Shown here in pieces: positions 20,261 through 29,670 of a stretch of 64,000 bases of DNA. The stretch covers positions 62,001-126,000 of the forward strand of contig NZ_QZCG01000005.1 of NCBI RefSeq assembly GCF_003591515.1. The letters run 5' to 3'. This DNA is from Paracoccus onubensis. Lineage in GTDB: Bacteria; Pseudomonadota; Alphaproteobacteria; Rhodobacterales; Rhodobacteraceae. The notes below the pieces were generated by a model, which saw only the letters and a list, made by a program, of their open reading frames with translations, was not told the origin of the DNA and made no database searches. A program made the translations under genes and the position numbers. Every line of letters begins with the position of its first letter. Position 1 is the stretch's first letter.

Positions 20261-22327
20261 ATGCGACATATGCGCGACATGCTGGCGGCAGCCGTTCTGA
20301 TCGTCCTGCCCGTCTCGGCTTCGGAAGCCGAGGATGCCGGGGCGATGGCGCTTGCCCTTTCGGCGGCCGAGGTTCGCGACTGGGTCACGGCACGCGATGC
20401 CGCCGCGATCTCGGGTCCGACGGCGGAGGCTCTGGTGGGCTGGCAGGTCTTGCAGGCGGGGCATGGCGAATTTGCGGATTACCTTGCCTTCGTCGGAAAG
20501 AACCCCGATTGGCCGGGACTTGACCGAATTCGCCTGAATGGCGACAAGAAGCTGACCCCTGACCTGCCCGCCGGTGATATCCTGCAATGGTTCGGGGATC
20601 GCCGGCCCGATACGCTGGTTGCCGAAACTGCCTATCTGACCGCGCTTGACGGTGATGAGGCCAAGGCCGAACGGGCGCGTTTCTGGACTGAAACACCGCT
20701 TGATCAGGCTTCGGTGACCGCGTTCATGACTGCTTACGGCGATGAATTGAAGCCGCTTCACCTCACCCGCGTCACGCGCATGCTGGACAAGCAGGAATGG
20801 CAGCAGGCCGAGCAGCTTCTGCCCGAATTGCCCGAGGCGCAGCGTGCATTACCGGCCGCCCGGATTGCCTTGCAGGCACGGCGCGCGGGCGTCGACGATC
20901 TGATTCTCGCTCTGCCGGAAAATCGGCGGAACGATCCGGGCCTGACCATGGATCGCTTCCTGTGGCGTGTCGGGGCCAAGCAGCATGCGGGCGCGCAGGA
21001 ACTGATGCTCGGGGCATCGACCAGCGCCGAAGCCCTTCGCGACCCGGCGCTTTGGGCGCAGATGCGGGTCGATTATTCGCGGCTGGCGATGCGCAACGGC
21101 GACTGGCGGCTTGCCGAACGGCTGGCGTCGCCGCATTTCCTGCCGCCCGAGAATGAGCATTATTCCGATCTGGAATGGCTGGCCGGTTTCGCCGCATTGA
21201 AATCCGGGGCTCCGGACCGTGCATTGGGACATTTCCAGCATCTCGAAACCGTGGTCGGCAGCGCGATCAGCAAGGCGCGGGCCTTCTACTGGCAGGGCCG
21301 GGCGCATGAAGCGCTGGGCGATGACGCAGCCGCCCGCGCCGCCTATGCCAGCGGAGCGGAATTCCCCGGCGTCTATTACGGCCAGCTTTCGGCGGAAAAG
21401 ACCGGCGCGCAGATGCCCGCCGAATATGCCATTCCGGGCAAGGGGATCGAGACCCTGCCCGACTGGCGTGGCAGCGCATTGCGCGAGAACGGGATTTTTC
21501 GCGCCGGTCTCTGGCTGCTGGCGACCGGGCGGCCCGATCAGGCTCAGCGGTTCTTCCTGCATCTGTCGGAAACCGCCCAGCCCGAGGATATCGCCCGCAT
21601 GTCGCGGTTGATGATCGAAGCGAGGACACCGTGGCACGGATTGCGGCTTGCGAAACGCGCGGCGAATCTGGGCGTGATCTATCCCGCCGCGCATTTCCCG
21701 CTGACCGGATTGGAATCCGCCGATCTGAAACTGCCGCCCGAGCTTGTCCTGTCCATCGCCCGGCAGGAATCCGAGTTCAACCATACCGCCAGCAGCCATG
21801 TCGGTGCTCAGGGCCTGATGCAGCTCATGCCCGGAACCGCCGAGGAAATGGCCCGCAAGCTTGGCGAACCTTATCGCCGTGACCGACTGTCCGCCGATCC
21901 CGCCTATAATGCCCGGCTGGGCGCAGCCTATCTTGGCGGATTGCGCGACAGGTTCGGGGCATCGACCGCACTCACAGCGTCGGGCTATAACGCCGGGCCG
22001 GGCCGACCGGTTCAGTGGCTGGCGGCTTTCGGGGATCTGCGAAAGGATTTCGATCCCGTCGAGTGGGTGGAGCTGATTCCCTTCGACGAAACCCGCAACT
22101 ATGTCATGCGCGTGACCGAGGCGATGCCGATCTATCGCGCCCGGATCATGGGCAAGCCCGCGCCACTGGTGCCGACATGGGATCTGACCGGCGGCGGGCT
22201 GATACCTGCGCCCCCGTTACGGCTGACACTGGCATTGTCGCCGCATCCGCCGGAAAAACCGTTCATCGGACCGCGCCTGCCAGAAGGCTGGGTCAAGCCG
22301 ACCGAACGCGCTGACGCCACAGAGTGA
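20261..22327 (+). CDS. slt: Soluble lytic murein transglycosylase
   Basis: A periplasmic GH23 enzyme cleaving peptidoglycan to 1,6-anhydromuropeptides. From the ATG at 20261 it has 688 residues: signal peptide (about 1-21), a long alpha-superhelical U/L domain rich in helices (about 30-480) and a C-terminal SLT domain. Catalytic E503 lies in IARQESEFN, followed by GLMQLMPGTA and SGYNAGPG, the three hallmark motifs. A GTG at 20258 is an alternative start, but agggaag spacing favours the ATG. Its end overlaps the convergent EamA gene by 35 bp. Confidence 0.95.
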   Translation: MRHMRDMLAAAVLIVLPVSASEAEDAGAMALALSAAEVRDWVTARDAAAISGPTAEALVGWQVLQAGHGEFADYLAFVGKNPDWPGLDRIRLNGDKKLTPDLPAGDILQWFGDRRPDTLVAETAYLTALDGDEAKAERARFWTETPLDQASVTAFMTAYGDELKPLHLTRVTRMLDKQEWQQAEQLLPELPEAQRALPAARIALQARRAGVDDLILALPENRRNDPGLTMDRFLWRVGAKQHAGAQELMLGASTSAEALRDPALWAQMRVDYSRLAMRNGDWRLAERLASPHFLPPENEHYSDLEWLAGFAALKSGAPDRALGHFQHLETVVGSAISKARAFYWQGRAHEALGDDAAARAAYASGAEFPGVYYGQLSAEKTGAQMPAEYAIPGKGIETLPDWRGSALRENGIFRAGLWLLATGRPDQAQRFFLHLSETAQPEDIARMSRLMIEARTPWHGLRLAKRAANLGVIYPAAHFPLTGLESADLKLPPELVLSIARQESEFNHTASSHVGAQGLMQLMPGTAEEMARKLGEPYRRDRLSADPAYNARLGAAYLGGLRDRFGASTALTASGYNAGPGRPVQWLAAFGDLRKDFDPVEWVELIPFDETRNYVMRVTEAMPIYRARIMGKPAPLVPTWDLTGGGLIPAPPLRLTLALSPHPPEKPFIGPRLPEGWVKPTERADATE

Positions 22328-23267
22328 ACAGCCCCGCCGCCACCACGATCACCGCGCCCACCACGACATTGGGCCGGAGCACATCGCCGAAGGCCAGGAT
22401 CCCGATGATGCTGGCCCAGGCAAGCTGCGTATAGGCAAAGGGTTGCAGCGCCGAGGCTTCGGCAAGCTCGTAGGCGCGGATCATCAGGTAATGCGACGTC
22501 ATCCCGAACAGGCATAGTGCCGCCATCCAGATCCAGTCGCCCGGGGCGAGCCACTGCCATTCCCAGATCCCGAATAACGTGACCGAGAATGCCCCGGCCA
22601 CGCCCGACCAGAAAAAACTGACCATCGACGGATCATCGCGAGAGACCTTCCGCGTCAACAATCCGTAAAGCGCAAACATCAATGCCGCGCCAAAGGGAAG
22701 CAGTGATTCCAGCGAAATCACCCCGCCACCGGGTTGCAGAATGACAAGGATGCCCAGAAATCCGGCCCCGATCGCCGCCCATCTGCGCCAGCCGACCTTT
22801 TCGCCCAGGATCGGGCCCGACAGCGCCGCGATCAATAGCGGACAGGCCGCGAAAACGGCATGGGTTTCGATCAGTCCCAGCCGTACGAATGCCTCGACCA
22901 TCAGCACGGTTTCCATGCCCAGCAACGCCCCGCGGATCATCTGCGTCACCGGGCGCTTGGTGCGAATGGCGCGTTTCAGCCCTCCGGGCTGACGCGAGAC
23001 CATGGCGATGACGAAAACCGCAAAGACCCAGTAGCGGATCATCACCACCAGAAATGCCGGATATTGCTGCCCCAGCACACGCGAAAACCCGTCCTGCACG
23101 GCAAAGATCAGACAGGTCAGGCACATCAGCAGGATGGCAAGCCCGGTGCGATCAACGGCCGGGGCCGTTTTCGGCGGCATCGGAGGCGGCGCGGATGCTG
23201 TCGCGGCAGAGGCCGCATAGGGCGGCTGCTGTTCAGCATTTGCGGGGGAATCGTCACGATTGGTCAT
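22293..23267 (-). CDS. EamA/DMT family transporter
   Basis: A drug/metabolite transporter of 324 residues from the ATG at 23267 (a second ATG at 23279 would add four residues). The first 40 residues are polar and Ala/Pro-rich, followed by ten hydrophobic segments in two EamA repeats (first VFAVQDGFSR region, second ALYGLLTRK region). Members export amino acids or small metabolites; no specific substrate can be assigned. The gene ends inside the convergent slt coding sequence. Confidence 0.87.
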   Translation of the reverse strand: MTNRDDSPANAEQQPPYAASAATASAPPPMPPKTAPAVDRTGLAILLMCLTCLIFAVQDGFSRVLGQQYPAFLVVMIRYWVFAVFVIAMVSRQPGGLKRAIRTKRPVTQMIRGALLGMETVLMVEAFVRLGLIETHAVFAACPLLIAALSGPILGEKVGWRRWAAIGAGFLGILVILQPGGGVISLESLLPFGAALMFALYGLLTRKVSRDDPSMVSFFWSGVAGAFSVTLFGIWEWQWLAPGDWIWMAALCLFGMTSHYLMIRAYELAEASALQPFAYTQLAWASIIGILAFGDVLRPNVVVGAVIVVAAGLFTLWRQRVRSA

Positions 23268-23406
23268 GATCCCGGCCATGCCCTCGCACAGGCGCGACGT
23301 CAAGTCATGGCTGCAATGCAAAATCCCAAAGTCGCGGCGCGTGGCAACTTGCCAGCGGCAGGTCTTTCGAACCGGAGGCTCTGCCCCCGCCACGCTCTGC
23401 GCGGCT

Positions 23407-23434
23407 CCCCCGGGATATTTGGGTGAAGAAGAAG
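23407..23434 (+). repeat. Interspersed intergenic element, copy C (second part only)
   Basis: cccccgggatattt (23407-23420) followed after 4 bases by gaagaagaag (23425-23434). It is preceded by ggctctgccccc but the full GC palindrome of the other copies is missing. Unlike the others it points against both flanking genes (uvrC and the EamA transporter, both minus strand). The 260-bp gap between these genes shows nothing else recognisable. Confidence 0.6.
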
Positions 23435-23527
23435 AACGCCGTTGCGGAATCGAGGCTCAACGGACGGGGATATAAGGGATCCCCGCACCGCGATGAATGA
23501 GCTGCCTGCCCGGTCATCCTCCTGTGA

Positions 23528-25378
23528 TCATGCCTTGGCGTGGAAATGATCGTAGATTTTCTGCGCCATTGCCGCAGAGATTCCCTCGACCGCCTGCAAA
23601 TCCGGCAGCCCCGCACGGCCGACCGCCTTCGCGCTGCCGAAATGCGCCAGAAGCGCGCGTTTGCGGGCCGCTCCGATCCCCGCGACCTCGTCCAGCGGGT
23701 TCGCCATCGCCGTCTTGGAGCGTCGCGCCCGATGGGTGCCGATGGCCCAGCGATGCGCCTCATCCCGCAGCCGTTGGATGAAATACAGAACCGGGTCATT
23801 CATGCGCAGGGCGAAGGGGCGTTTTCCGGGGCGGTGGAATTCTTCCTTGCCGTGATCGCGATCCACGCCCTTGGCGACGCCGATGATCGGGATATCGGTG
23901 ACGCCCAGTTCCGTCAGGATCGTCTCGACCGCGGATACCTGCCCCGCGCCGCCATCGATCAGCAGCAGATCGGGCCATGTCTCGCCCTCGCGGTTCGGAT
24001 CCTCTTTCAGCAGACGCTGGAAACGGCGGGTCAACACCTCTTTCATCATGCCGAAATCGTCGCCCGGTGTGATCTCGGTGCCCTTGATGTTGAATTTGCG
24101 GTACTGGCTTTTGACATAGCCTTCGGGGCCGGCCACGATCATCCCGCCCACGGGACTGCTACCCTGAATATGGCTGTTGTCGTAAACCTCGATCCGGCGC
24201 GGCGCAGCCGGCAGCCCGAACGCCTCCGCCAGCCCTTCCAGCAGCCGGGCCTGAGCAGCGCTTTCCGACATCCGCCGCGCCAGACTTTCACGGGCATTGC
24301 GCAGGGCATTGGTGACAAGCTCGAATTTCTCGCCCCGCTGCGGAGCCAGCAATTCCACCTTGCGCCCCGCCCTTTCGCCCAGAACATCCGCCGTCAATTC
24401 GGGATCTTCGGGCGGATGCGACAGCAGGATCATCCGGGGCGGTGGCTTGTCGTCATAGAATTGCATCAGAAAAGCCTGCATCACCTCATCATGCGATTCC
24501 GCGCCGCCCAGACGCGGATAGAAATCCCGGTTGCCCCAGCTTTGGTTGCCGCGGATGAAAAAGACCTGAACGCAGGCCTGCCCGCCCTCGATATGCAGCG
24601 CGACGATATCCGCCTCGGCCACGCCGCGCGGATTGATCGCCTGCACCGACTGCACCGCCGTGAGGGCCTTGATCCGATCGCGCAGGGCTGCCGCGCGTTC
24701 ATATTCCATATCCGCCGAGGCTGTCGCCATCTCTTCGGCCAAACGCGCCTGAATATCTGTGGATTTGCCCTGAAGAAACCGTTCGGCATCGCGGACCAGT
24801 CCGGCGTAGTCCTGACGACTGATCCGGTCCACGCAGGGCGCGCTGCAGCGCTTGATCTGATACAGGAGACAGGGCCGCGTCCGCGATTCAAACACCGCGT
24901 CCGTGCAGTTGCGCAGCAGAAATACCCGCTGCAACTGATTCAGCGTCCGGTTGACCGCGCCCGCGCTGGCGAAAGGTCCGTAATAATCGCCCTTTTCCGA
25001 CTTCGCCCCGCGATGCTTCTTGATCTGCGGAAATTCATGCGCCTTGGCGACAAGGATATTCGGAAAGGATTTGTCGTCGCGCAGCAGCACATTATAGCGC
25101 GGCTTGAGCTGCTTGATCAGGTTCTGCTCCAGCAACAGCGCCTCGGTCTCGGTGCGCGTGGTCAGGAACATCATCGAGCAGGTCTCGCGGATCATCCGCG
25201 CAATCCGGGCGGAATGCCCGGTGGGACGCGCATAATTCGACACCCGCGCCCTCAGGTCGCGCGCCTTGCCGACATAAAGTACAGCCCCCTGCGCATCCAG
25301 CATCCTGTAGACGCCCGGGCTGCGGTCGAGGGAGCGGAGGTAATCATGTATCAGTGCGTGTCCGGTCTTTGCAGTCAT
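23528..25378 (-). CDS. uvrC: UvrABC excinuclease subunit C
   Basis: The dual-incision nuclease of nucleotide excision repair, 616 residues. The N-terminal GIY-YIG domain (about 18-95, [21 protein letters not shown]) makes the 3' cut; a cysteine-containing central part ([15 protein letters not shown]), a UVR motif (about 205-240, [15 protein letters not shown]), the RNase H-like domain ([24 protein letters not shown]) for the 5' cut and a C-terminal helix-hairpin-helix pair follow. No LexA-type box (GTTC-N7-GTTC) was found upstream; instead the upstream region is the AT-rich island described separately. Confidence 0.97.
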   Translation of the reverse strand: MTAKTGHALIHDYLRSLDRSPGVYRMLDAQGAVLYVGKARDLRARVSNYARPTGHSARIARMIRETCSMMFLTTRTETEALLLEQNLIKQLKPRYNVLLRDDKSFPNILVAKAHEFPQIKKHRGAKSEKGDYYGPFASAGAVNRTLNQLQRVFLLRNCTDAVFESRTRPCLLYQIKRCSAPCVDRISRQDYAGLVRDAERFLQGKSTDIQARLAEEMATASADMEYERAAALRDRIKALTAVQSVQAINPRGVAEADIVALHIEGGQACVQVFFIRGNQSWGNRDFYPRLGGAESHDEVMQAFLMQFYDDKPPPRMILLSHPPEDPELTADVLGERAGRKVELLAPQRGEKFELVTNALRNARESLARRMSESAAQARLLEGLAEAFGLPAAPRRIEVYDNSHIQGSSPVGGMIVAGPEGYVKSQYRKFNIKGTEITPGDDFGMMKEVLTRRFQRLLKEDPNREGETWPDLLLIDGGAGQVSAVETILTELGVTDIPIIGVAKGVDRDHGKEEFHRPGKRPFALRMNDPVLYFIQRLRDEAHRWAIGTHRARRSKTAMANPLDEVAGIGAARKRALLAHFGSAKAVGRAGLPDLQAVEGISAAMAQKIYDHFHAKA

Positions 25379-25429
25379 GGTACCAGAGTGGTGATTCCCG
25401 CCCGGGGCTGCAAGCGCCGTTCAACGATT

Positions 25430-25661
25430 GCAAGTTAAAAGCTTTCCACGGAATCTGTGGATAACTTTGTGGACGGGCTGTGAGGGAGTATACATTTATG
25501 CTGTAATTGTTACGGTTTTGTTACCTTGCCTAATTATTAAGCAAATATTAATGTGATTGATAACAAAGGATTTTTTACCTTACAGCAATAAGGGGCTGAA
25601 AAACCGGTAATAATCCGTTACAGTCTTGTTCGTTCTTTCCGACGGTGGACAAAATGTCATA
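25430..25661. other. AT-rich island with a DnaA box and a CtrA-type site (candidate origin or cell-cycle control region)
   Basis: This gene-free stretch between uvrC and the SDR gene is about 32% G+C over 25501-25620 against a background clearly above 60%. It holds tgtggataa (25456-25464), the exact complement of the TTATCCACA DnaA box, a weaker relative ggtggacaa at 25644-25652, and ttaagcaaatattaa (25537-25551), a perfect TTAA-N7-TTAA CtrA full site. The combination resembles alphaproteobacterial origin or cell-cycle promoter architecture. One perfect DnaA box is few for an origin, so this remains a candidate; it could also be the uvrC promoter. Confidence 0.45.
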
Positions 25662-26453
25662 TCAGCTGCGGTTTGATCCCGTCAGACCCTGAACATCCGG
25701 CGTTTGCCAGCACAGATGTTGCCCGCCATCGACACAGATCAGCTGACCCGTGACCGCCTTGGCATCAAGGAAATATCCAAGCGTATCAATTATATCCTTC
25801 GGATCTGCCCCCCGCTGCAGAATCGTCGCCGCGCGCTGCGCCGCATAATGCTCCGGGCTTTGGCGGGCACCGATCAGGGTCGGCCCGGGACCGATCGCAT
25901 TCACCCGGATCGCGGGTGCCAGCGCCTGCGCCGCGGTGCGTGTCAGCGACCATAATCCGGCCTTGGCCAGCGAATAAGTCATGAATTCCGGGGTCGGCTT
26001 CAGAACCCGCTGATCGACCATATTCACCACCAGCCCGGTCGCGACCGGCTCACCCGCATCATCCGTGTCCACAGCCGCTGCTTGCGCGGCAAAAGCCTGA
26101 ATCAACTGGAGCGGCGCCCTGAGGTTCGAGCCGATGTTACGATTCCAGCTCTCCATCGTCGCGCTGTGGATATTATCGTAATCGAAGATCGAGGCATTGT
26201 TCACCAGAACCGACAGGCGGCCCAGCTCTTCGGTCACATGCGGGATCAATCCGGCCGTCGCCGCCTCGTCCAGCAGATCGGCCTGGACCGTGATGGCCGA
26301 CACGCCCAGCGTTCTTGCCCGCGCCGCAACCTCTTCGGCCTCGCTGGCCGAGCGGTCGTAATGCACCGCAACGTCATAGCCGCGCCCGGCCAGATACAAT
26401 GTCATGGCGCGGCCAAGCCGCTTCGCCGCGCCCGTCACCAATGCAGCGCTCAT
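25662..26453 (-). CDS. SDR oxidoreductase, pteridine reductase/FolM-like
   Basis: A 263-residue short-chain dehydrogenase from the ATG at 26453, which overlaps the exchanger stop (ATGA); the longer frame runs into that gene. The cofactor motif is TGAAKRLG, the Arg-containing variant typical of NADPH-dependent pteridine/dihydromonapterin reductases, and the catalytic pair is YSLAK. NNAS is also present. The likely role is pteridine or folate reduction, though other carbonyl substrates are possible. Confidence 0.82.
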   Translation of the reverse strand: MSAALVTGAAKRLGRAMTLYLAGRGYDVAVHYDRSASEAEEVAARARTLGVSAITVQADLLDEAATAGLIPHVTEELGRLSVLVNNASIFDYDNIHSATMESWNRNIGSNLRAPLQLIQAFAAQAAAVDTDDAGEPVATGLVVNMVDQRVLKPTPEFMTYSLAKAGLWSLTRTAAQALAPAIRVNAIGPGPTLIGARQSPEHYAAQRAATILQRGADPKDIIDTLGYFLDAKAVTGQLICVDGGQHLCWQTPDVQGLTGSNRS

Positions 26454-27376
26454 AACAGCACCCAGACATAGACCGCATAGCCTGCCAGCCCTACCAGCCC
26501 GGCCATGCGCGTTATCGATATGCCGCGCAGCAGAAAAGGCCCAAGCAGAAGCGCGGCGCCCAGCATGACCCATAAATCAAGCTGCAACATCTGTTGGGGC
26601 ACAGGCAAGGGCGCAAGAACAGAAGTGATACCCAGTATCGCCAGAATATTGAAGATATTCGAGCCGACGACATTGCCAAGCGCAAGATCCGCCCGACCGC
26701 GCAACGCAGACGCCACCGAGGCCGCCATCTCGGGCAGAGAGGTTCCGACCGCGACCAGCGTCAACCCGATGACCGCCTCGCTTATGCCCATCAACCGGGC
26801 GATATCGGCTGCCCCGGTCACCAGCAATTGCGCACCCACGGGCAAGGCGATCAGCCCTCCGGCCAGCCAGAACGCGATCTTTCGCGATGTCGCGCCAGGT
26901 TCGGTGCCTTCTATCTTTTTCGGCCGCTCGGCACGTGCCACCGAAATCTGCCGCCACAGAACCAGTCCGAACACGATCAACAGGATGAAGCCTTCCATCC
27001 GGCCGATCGCGCCCGTGAAGCTCAGCAGGATCAGCAGCAGCGAAACCCCTGTCATCATCATCCAGCTATGGCGCAGGTCGTGTTCTTTGGTGACGATTTC
27101 CGAGACGACCGCCGACGCCCCGAGTATCACCAGCACATTCGCGATATTCGAGCCGACGATATTGCCCAGCGCGATATCGGTCGACCCCGACAGCGCCGCG
27201 GAGAGCGACACCAGCAATTCGGGGGCAGAAGTCCCAAAGGCGACCACGGTCAATCCGACGATCACCGGCGCGACTCCCAGCCGCAGCGACAGATTCACCG
27301 CGCCCTTCACCAGAAGATCGCCGCCGGCTACCAGAAGAACCAACCCGGCGATCACCAGCAGAATATCAACGATCAC
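26450..27376 (-). CDS. Calcium/sodium antiporter (CaCA family, YrbG-like)
   Basis: A 308-residue membrane exchanger with the two inverted alpha repeats of CaCA proteins: GTSAPELLVS with GNIVGSNIANVL in the first half and GTSLPEMAAS with GNVVGSNIFNIL in the second. About ten hydrophobic helices. It exchanges Na+ (or H+) for Ca2+ at the inner membrane. The start is GTG at 27376, inside the end of the 39-aa ORF upstream; the end overlaps the SDR gene by 4 bp. The four genes from the S49 peptidase to the SDR form a tightly coupled operon. Confidence 0.92.
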   Translation of the reverse strand: MIVDILLVIAGLVLLVAGGDLLVKGAVNLSLRLGVAPVIVGLTVVAFGTSAPELLVSLSAALSGSTDIALGNIVGSNIANVLVILGASAVVSEIVTKEHDLRHSWMMMTGVSLLLILLSFTGAIGRMEGFILLIVFGLVLWRQISVARAERPKKIEGTEPGATSRKIAFWLAGGLIALPVGAQLLVTGAADIARLMGISEAVIGLTLVAVGTSLPEMAASVASALRGRADLALGNVVGSNIFNILAILGITSVLAPLPVPQQMLQLDLWVMLGAALLLGPFLLRGISITRMAGLVGLAGYAVYVWVLL

Positions 27377-27485
27377 GCCGGTCGATCCCCAGCATCTTCA
27401 ACAGGAACCTGCGGAATCCCGGTCCACTGACAAGGGCCAGAACAACTATGATCAGCAGGAACAGAGCAACCGCGCGAATGCTCAT
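27366..27485 (-). CDS. 39-residue single-pass membrane protein, unnamed
   Basis: A small ORF lies exactly between the S49 peptidase and the exchanger. Its ATG (27485-27483) overlaps the peptidase TGA in an ATGA arrangement, and its TGA (27368-27366) lies 11 bases inside the exchanger gene. The product begins MSIRAVALFLLIIVVLAL, a clear transmembrane segment, and ends with the basic tail FRRFLLKMLGIDRRDR. The coupled overlaps at both ends argue that it is translated. I do not recognise a family; it may be an accessory of the peptidase or exchanger. Confidence 0.65.
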   Translation of the reverse strand: MSIRAVALFLLIIVVLALVSGPGFRRFLLKMLGIDRRDR

Positions 27486-28291
27486 CCCCGTGCCCCGAAA
27501 CTGGCGAATGCCGCCCGTTCCTCGGCGGCATCAAGGAATGCATCCGCAGACAGGCCAAGACGGCGGAACAGGGGACGGCGCGGACTGAGGACCGAGAATT
27601 TCACCTTGTCGCCGTAAAGCTCTTTGATCTTTGGCGCCAGATGGCCGATCCCATCGGCAAGCCCCAGTTCGACCGCCTCGCGCCCGGCCCAGAATTCGCC
27701 GGTGAACAGGTCGCGATCCCCCGGCAGCCGCTTGCCGCGCCGGGCGGTGACATGCGCCTTGAAGGCCGCATGGATAGGTTCAAGCACATTGCGCAGCCGC
27801 TCGACATCCTCGGGGTTTTCGGGGCGGAACGGGTCCAGGGTGGATTTCGACCGCCCGGCGGTATGCACCCGCCGTTCGATCCCCCAGCGGCCGATCAGTT
27901 CGTGAAAGCCGAAGCCCGCCGAAATGACCCCGATCGAGCCGAGAATGGATGCCTCGTCAGCCCAGATATCGTCCGCCGCACAGGCCAGCCAATAGCCGCC
28001 GGACGCCGCGACATCCTCGACAAAGGCGTGAACCGGCACCCCTTTTTCATCCGCCAGCCTCCGGATACGCGCCGCGATCAGCGACGATTGCACGGGCGAG
28101 CCGCCGGGAGAGTTGATCGCCAGGGCGACCGCAACGGGCTTGCCCCGCGAAAAGGCGCGCTCGATCAGCGGAGCCAATGTCGCGTCGTTCAATCCACCGG
28201 CACGTCCGGACATGCCGATCGCGCCCTGCATCCGGATGACGGGCACGCGCGGGTTTCGGGTCAGAAATCGACTGATAAACGGAATATGCAT
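27482..28291 (-). CDS. S49 family peptidase (SppA/SohB-like)
   Basis: A 269-residue ClpP-fold serine peptidase of the signal-peptide-peptidase A class. Catalytic serine S97 is in DVAASGGYWLA and the lysine general base K149 in AGRSKSTLDPF, giving the Ser/Lys dyad of the short (single-domain) SppA type. INSPGGSP supplies the oxyanion segment. It starts directly with a short basic region and lacks a strong N-terminal membrane anchor, so the adjacent 39-residue membrane protein could tether it (speculation). Confidence 0.9.
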   Translation of the reverse strand: MHIPFISRFLTRNPRVPVIRMQGAIGMSGRAGGLNDATLAPLIERAFSRGKPVAVALAINSPGGSPVQSSLIAARIRRLADEKGVPVHAFVEDVAASGGYWLACAADDIWADEASILGSIGVISAGFGFHELIGRWGIERRVHTAGRSKSTLDPFRPENPEDVERLRNVLEPIHAAFKAHVTARRGKRLPGDRDLFTGEFWAGREAVELGLADGIGHLAPKIKELYGDKVKFSVLSPRRPLFRRLGLSADAFLDAAEERAAFASFGARG

Positions 28292-28387
28292 GTCGCCTCA
28301 CATATGTGTACGGGATGCGGGCGGCAAGCCACCGGGGCGATTTTATGACCGCTCGCCGCTCTGCGGGTTCCGTCAGGCACGGTTGGT

Positions 28388-29443
28388 TCAGATCAAACGG
28401 AACCCGTCGGGGATCCGGTCGTGATTTTCCAGTATCAGATCGGCCATGACAAAGGCGATTTTGGGCGCCATGCCAAAGCCGATCTTGAACCCGCCATTCG
28501 CAACGAAATGCCCTGCCCGCCCCGGCCAAGGCCCCAGCAAGGGCGCGCGGCTTCTGGCCCGTGGGCGCAGCCCCGCCCAGCGATCCAGCACCGGCGCGGA
28601 TGCGAGCTCTGGGCAGATATCGCGGGCCTGGGCGATGATCTCATCAAGACGCGCGTCGGTTTCGCAATGGGCATACTCATTCTCCGAGGTCGAGCCAACC
28701 GCCACCGTGCCATCGTCATGCGGCACGATATGCACGCCATGCGCGAATATCTGCGGCATGCCCGCCGCGTCATATCGCAACAGCGCCGACTGGCCCTTGA
28801 TGCCCTTGCCGACCGGGCGATCCAGATCGCGTGACAGCATCTCCAGCCCGGGGGTTCCCGTGGCCCACAGGACGGTGCCGGACAGGTCAGGCGGACGGGT
28901 GGGCGAATGTTCGAGGATCTCACCGCCTTCGGCCCGAATGGCCGCTGCAAGTGCGGCAAGGGCGGCGCGCGGATTGATCCGGGCGGTCAACCCATCCCGC
29001 AACCAGATTCCGGAAGGACTCGCCGGAAACAGCGCCACGCCGGGCCGGGCCGTCAGACGCATCCCCATCCCCTCAGGCCAGCGCTGCTTTGACGCCGCGA
29101 TACGGTCGCGCAGCCTTTCGGCGGTCTGCTCATCCTCGACCGGTTGCAGCCTGCCGCTGCGTGCATAACCGGTCGGCAGGCCCGATGCCTTACCGATGCC
29201 GGCCCAGAAATCCCCGGCCATCAGCAGGCTGTCCAGTTGGAATGCCTTCTTGTCGTTCCAGTTCTCCGGCGCGTGCGGCGCCAATGCGCCCACATGCCCG
29301 CCCGAGGATCCCGCGCCGATAGCTGCGGCCTCGATCAGCCGGACCTTCGCACCGCGACGAAGACATTCCCAGGCACAGCACAGGCCAAGGATCCCGCCGC
29401 CAATGACGGTTACGGCTTCGGATGATGTGAAGGAATCGGACAA
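28388..29443 (-). CDS. FAD-dependent oxidoreductase, DAO family (MnmC1-like candidate)
   Basis: A 351-residue flavoprotein with N-terminal dinucleotide motif VIGGGILGLCCAWE (13-26), the GAGSSGGHVG segment and the C-terminal NGGFKIGFGMAPK FAD contact of D-amino-acid-oxidase-like enzymes. It is divergent from mnmD across 227 bp. In E. coli the MnmC protein fuses a methyltransferase to just such an FAD oxidase, which removes the carboxymethyl group of cmnm5s2U34 in tRNA; this pair may be the unfused equivalent. A role as a generic amino-acid oxidase cannot be excluded. Confidence 0.78.
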   Translation of the reverse strand: MSDSFTSSEAVTVIGGGILGLCCAWECLRRGAKVRLIEAAAIGAGSSGGHVGALAPHAPENWNDKKAFQLDSLLMAGDFWAGIGKASGLPTGYARSGRLQPVEDEQTAERLRDRIAASKQRWPEGMGMRLTARPGVALFPASPSGIWLRDGLTARINPRAALAALAAAIRAEGGEILEHSPTRPPDLSGTVLWATGTPGLEMLSRDLDRPVGKGIKGQSALLRYDAAGMPQIFAHGVHIVPHDDGTVAVGSTSENEYAHCETDARLDEIIAQARDICPELASAPVLDRWAGLRPRARSRAPLLGPWPGRAGHFVANGGFKIGFGMAPKIAFVMADLILENHDRIPDGFRLI

Positions 29444-29670
29444 GAGAGGAATGGCCTTTCAGTAAACTGCATACGCCCCCGGATATTCGTCCGGCGCTTT
29501 GCAAGCAAGCTGTTGGCCGTTCGGGAATATCCTTGCGGACTCGTCCCGGGGGCTTTTATGACGCGAAGCCGAGACAATCCGCATCCGGCGGTCACGATTG
29601 CCCCCTGATGTCAAGGTGAGCCGAATTAAGATGAACGGTCCGTTTGAACCTGCGGCCGGAGGGAACGCAT

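Noticed and set aside
23540..25438. 632-codon plus-strand open frame
   Set aside because: It is the complement of uvrC, created by high GC content; the uvrC frame carries all expected domains.
25379..25661. LexA (SOS) box upstream of uvrC
   Set aside because: No GTTC-N7-GTTC spacing was present; the GTTCGTTC string at about 25628 has the repeats directly adjacent.
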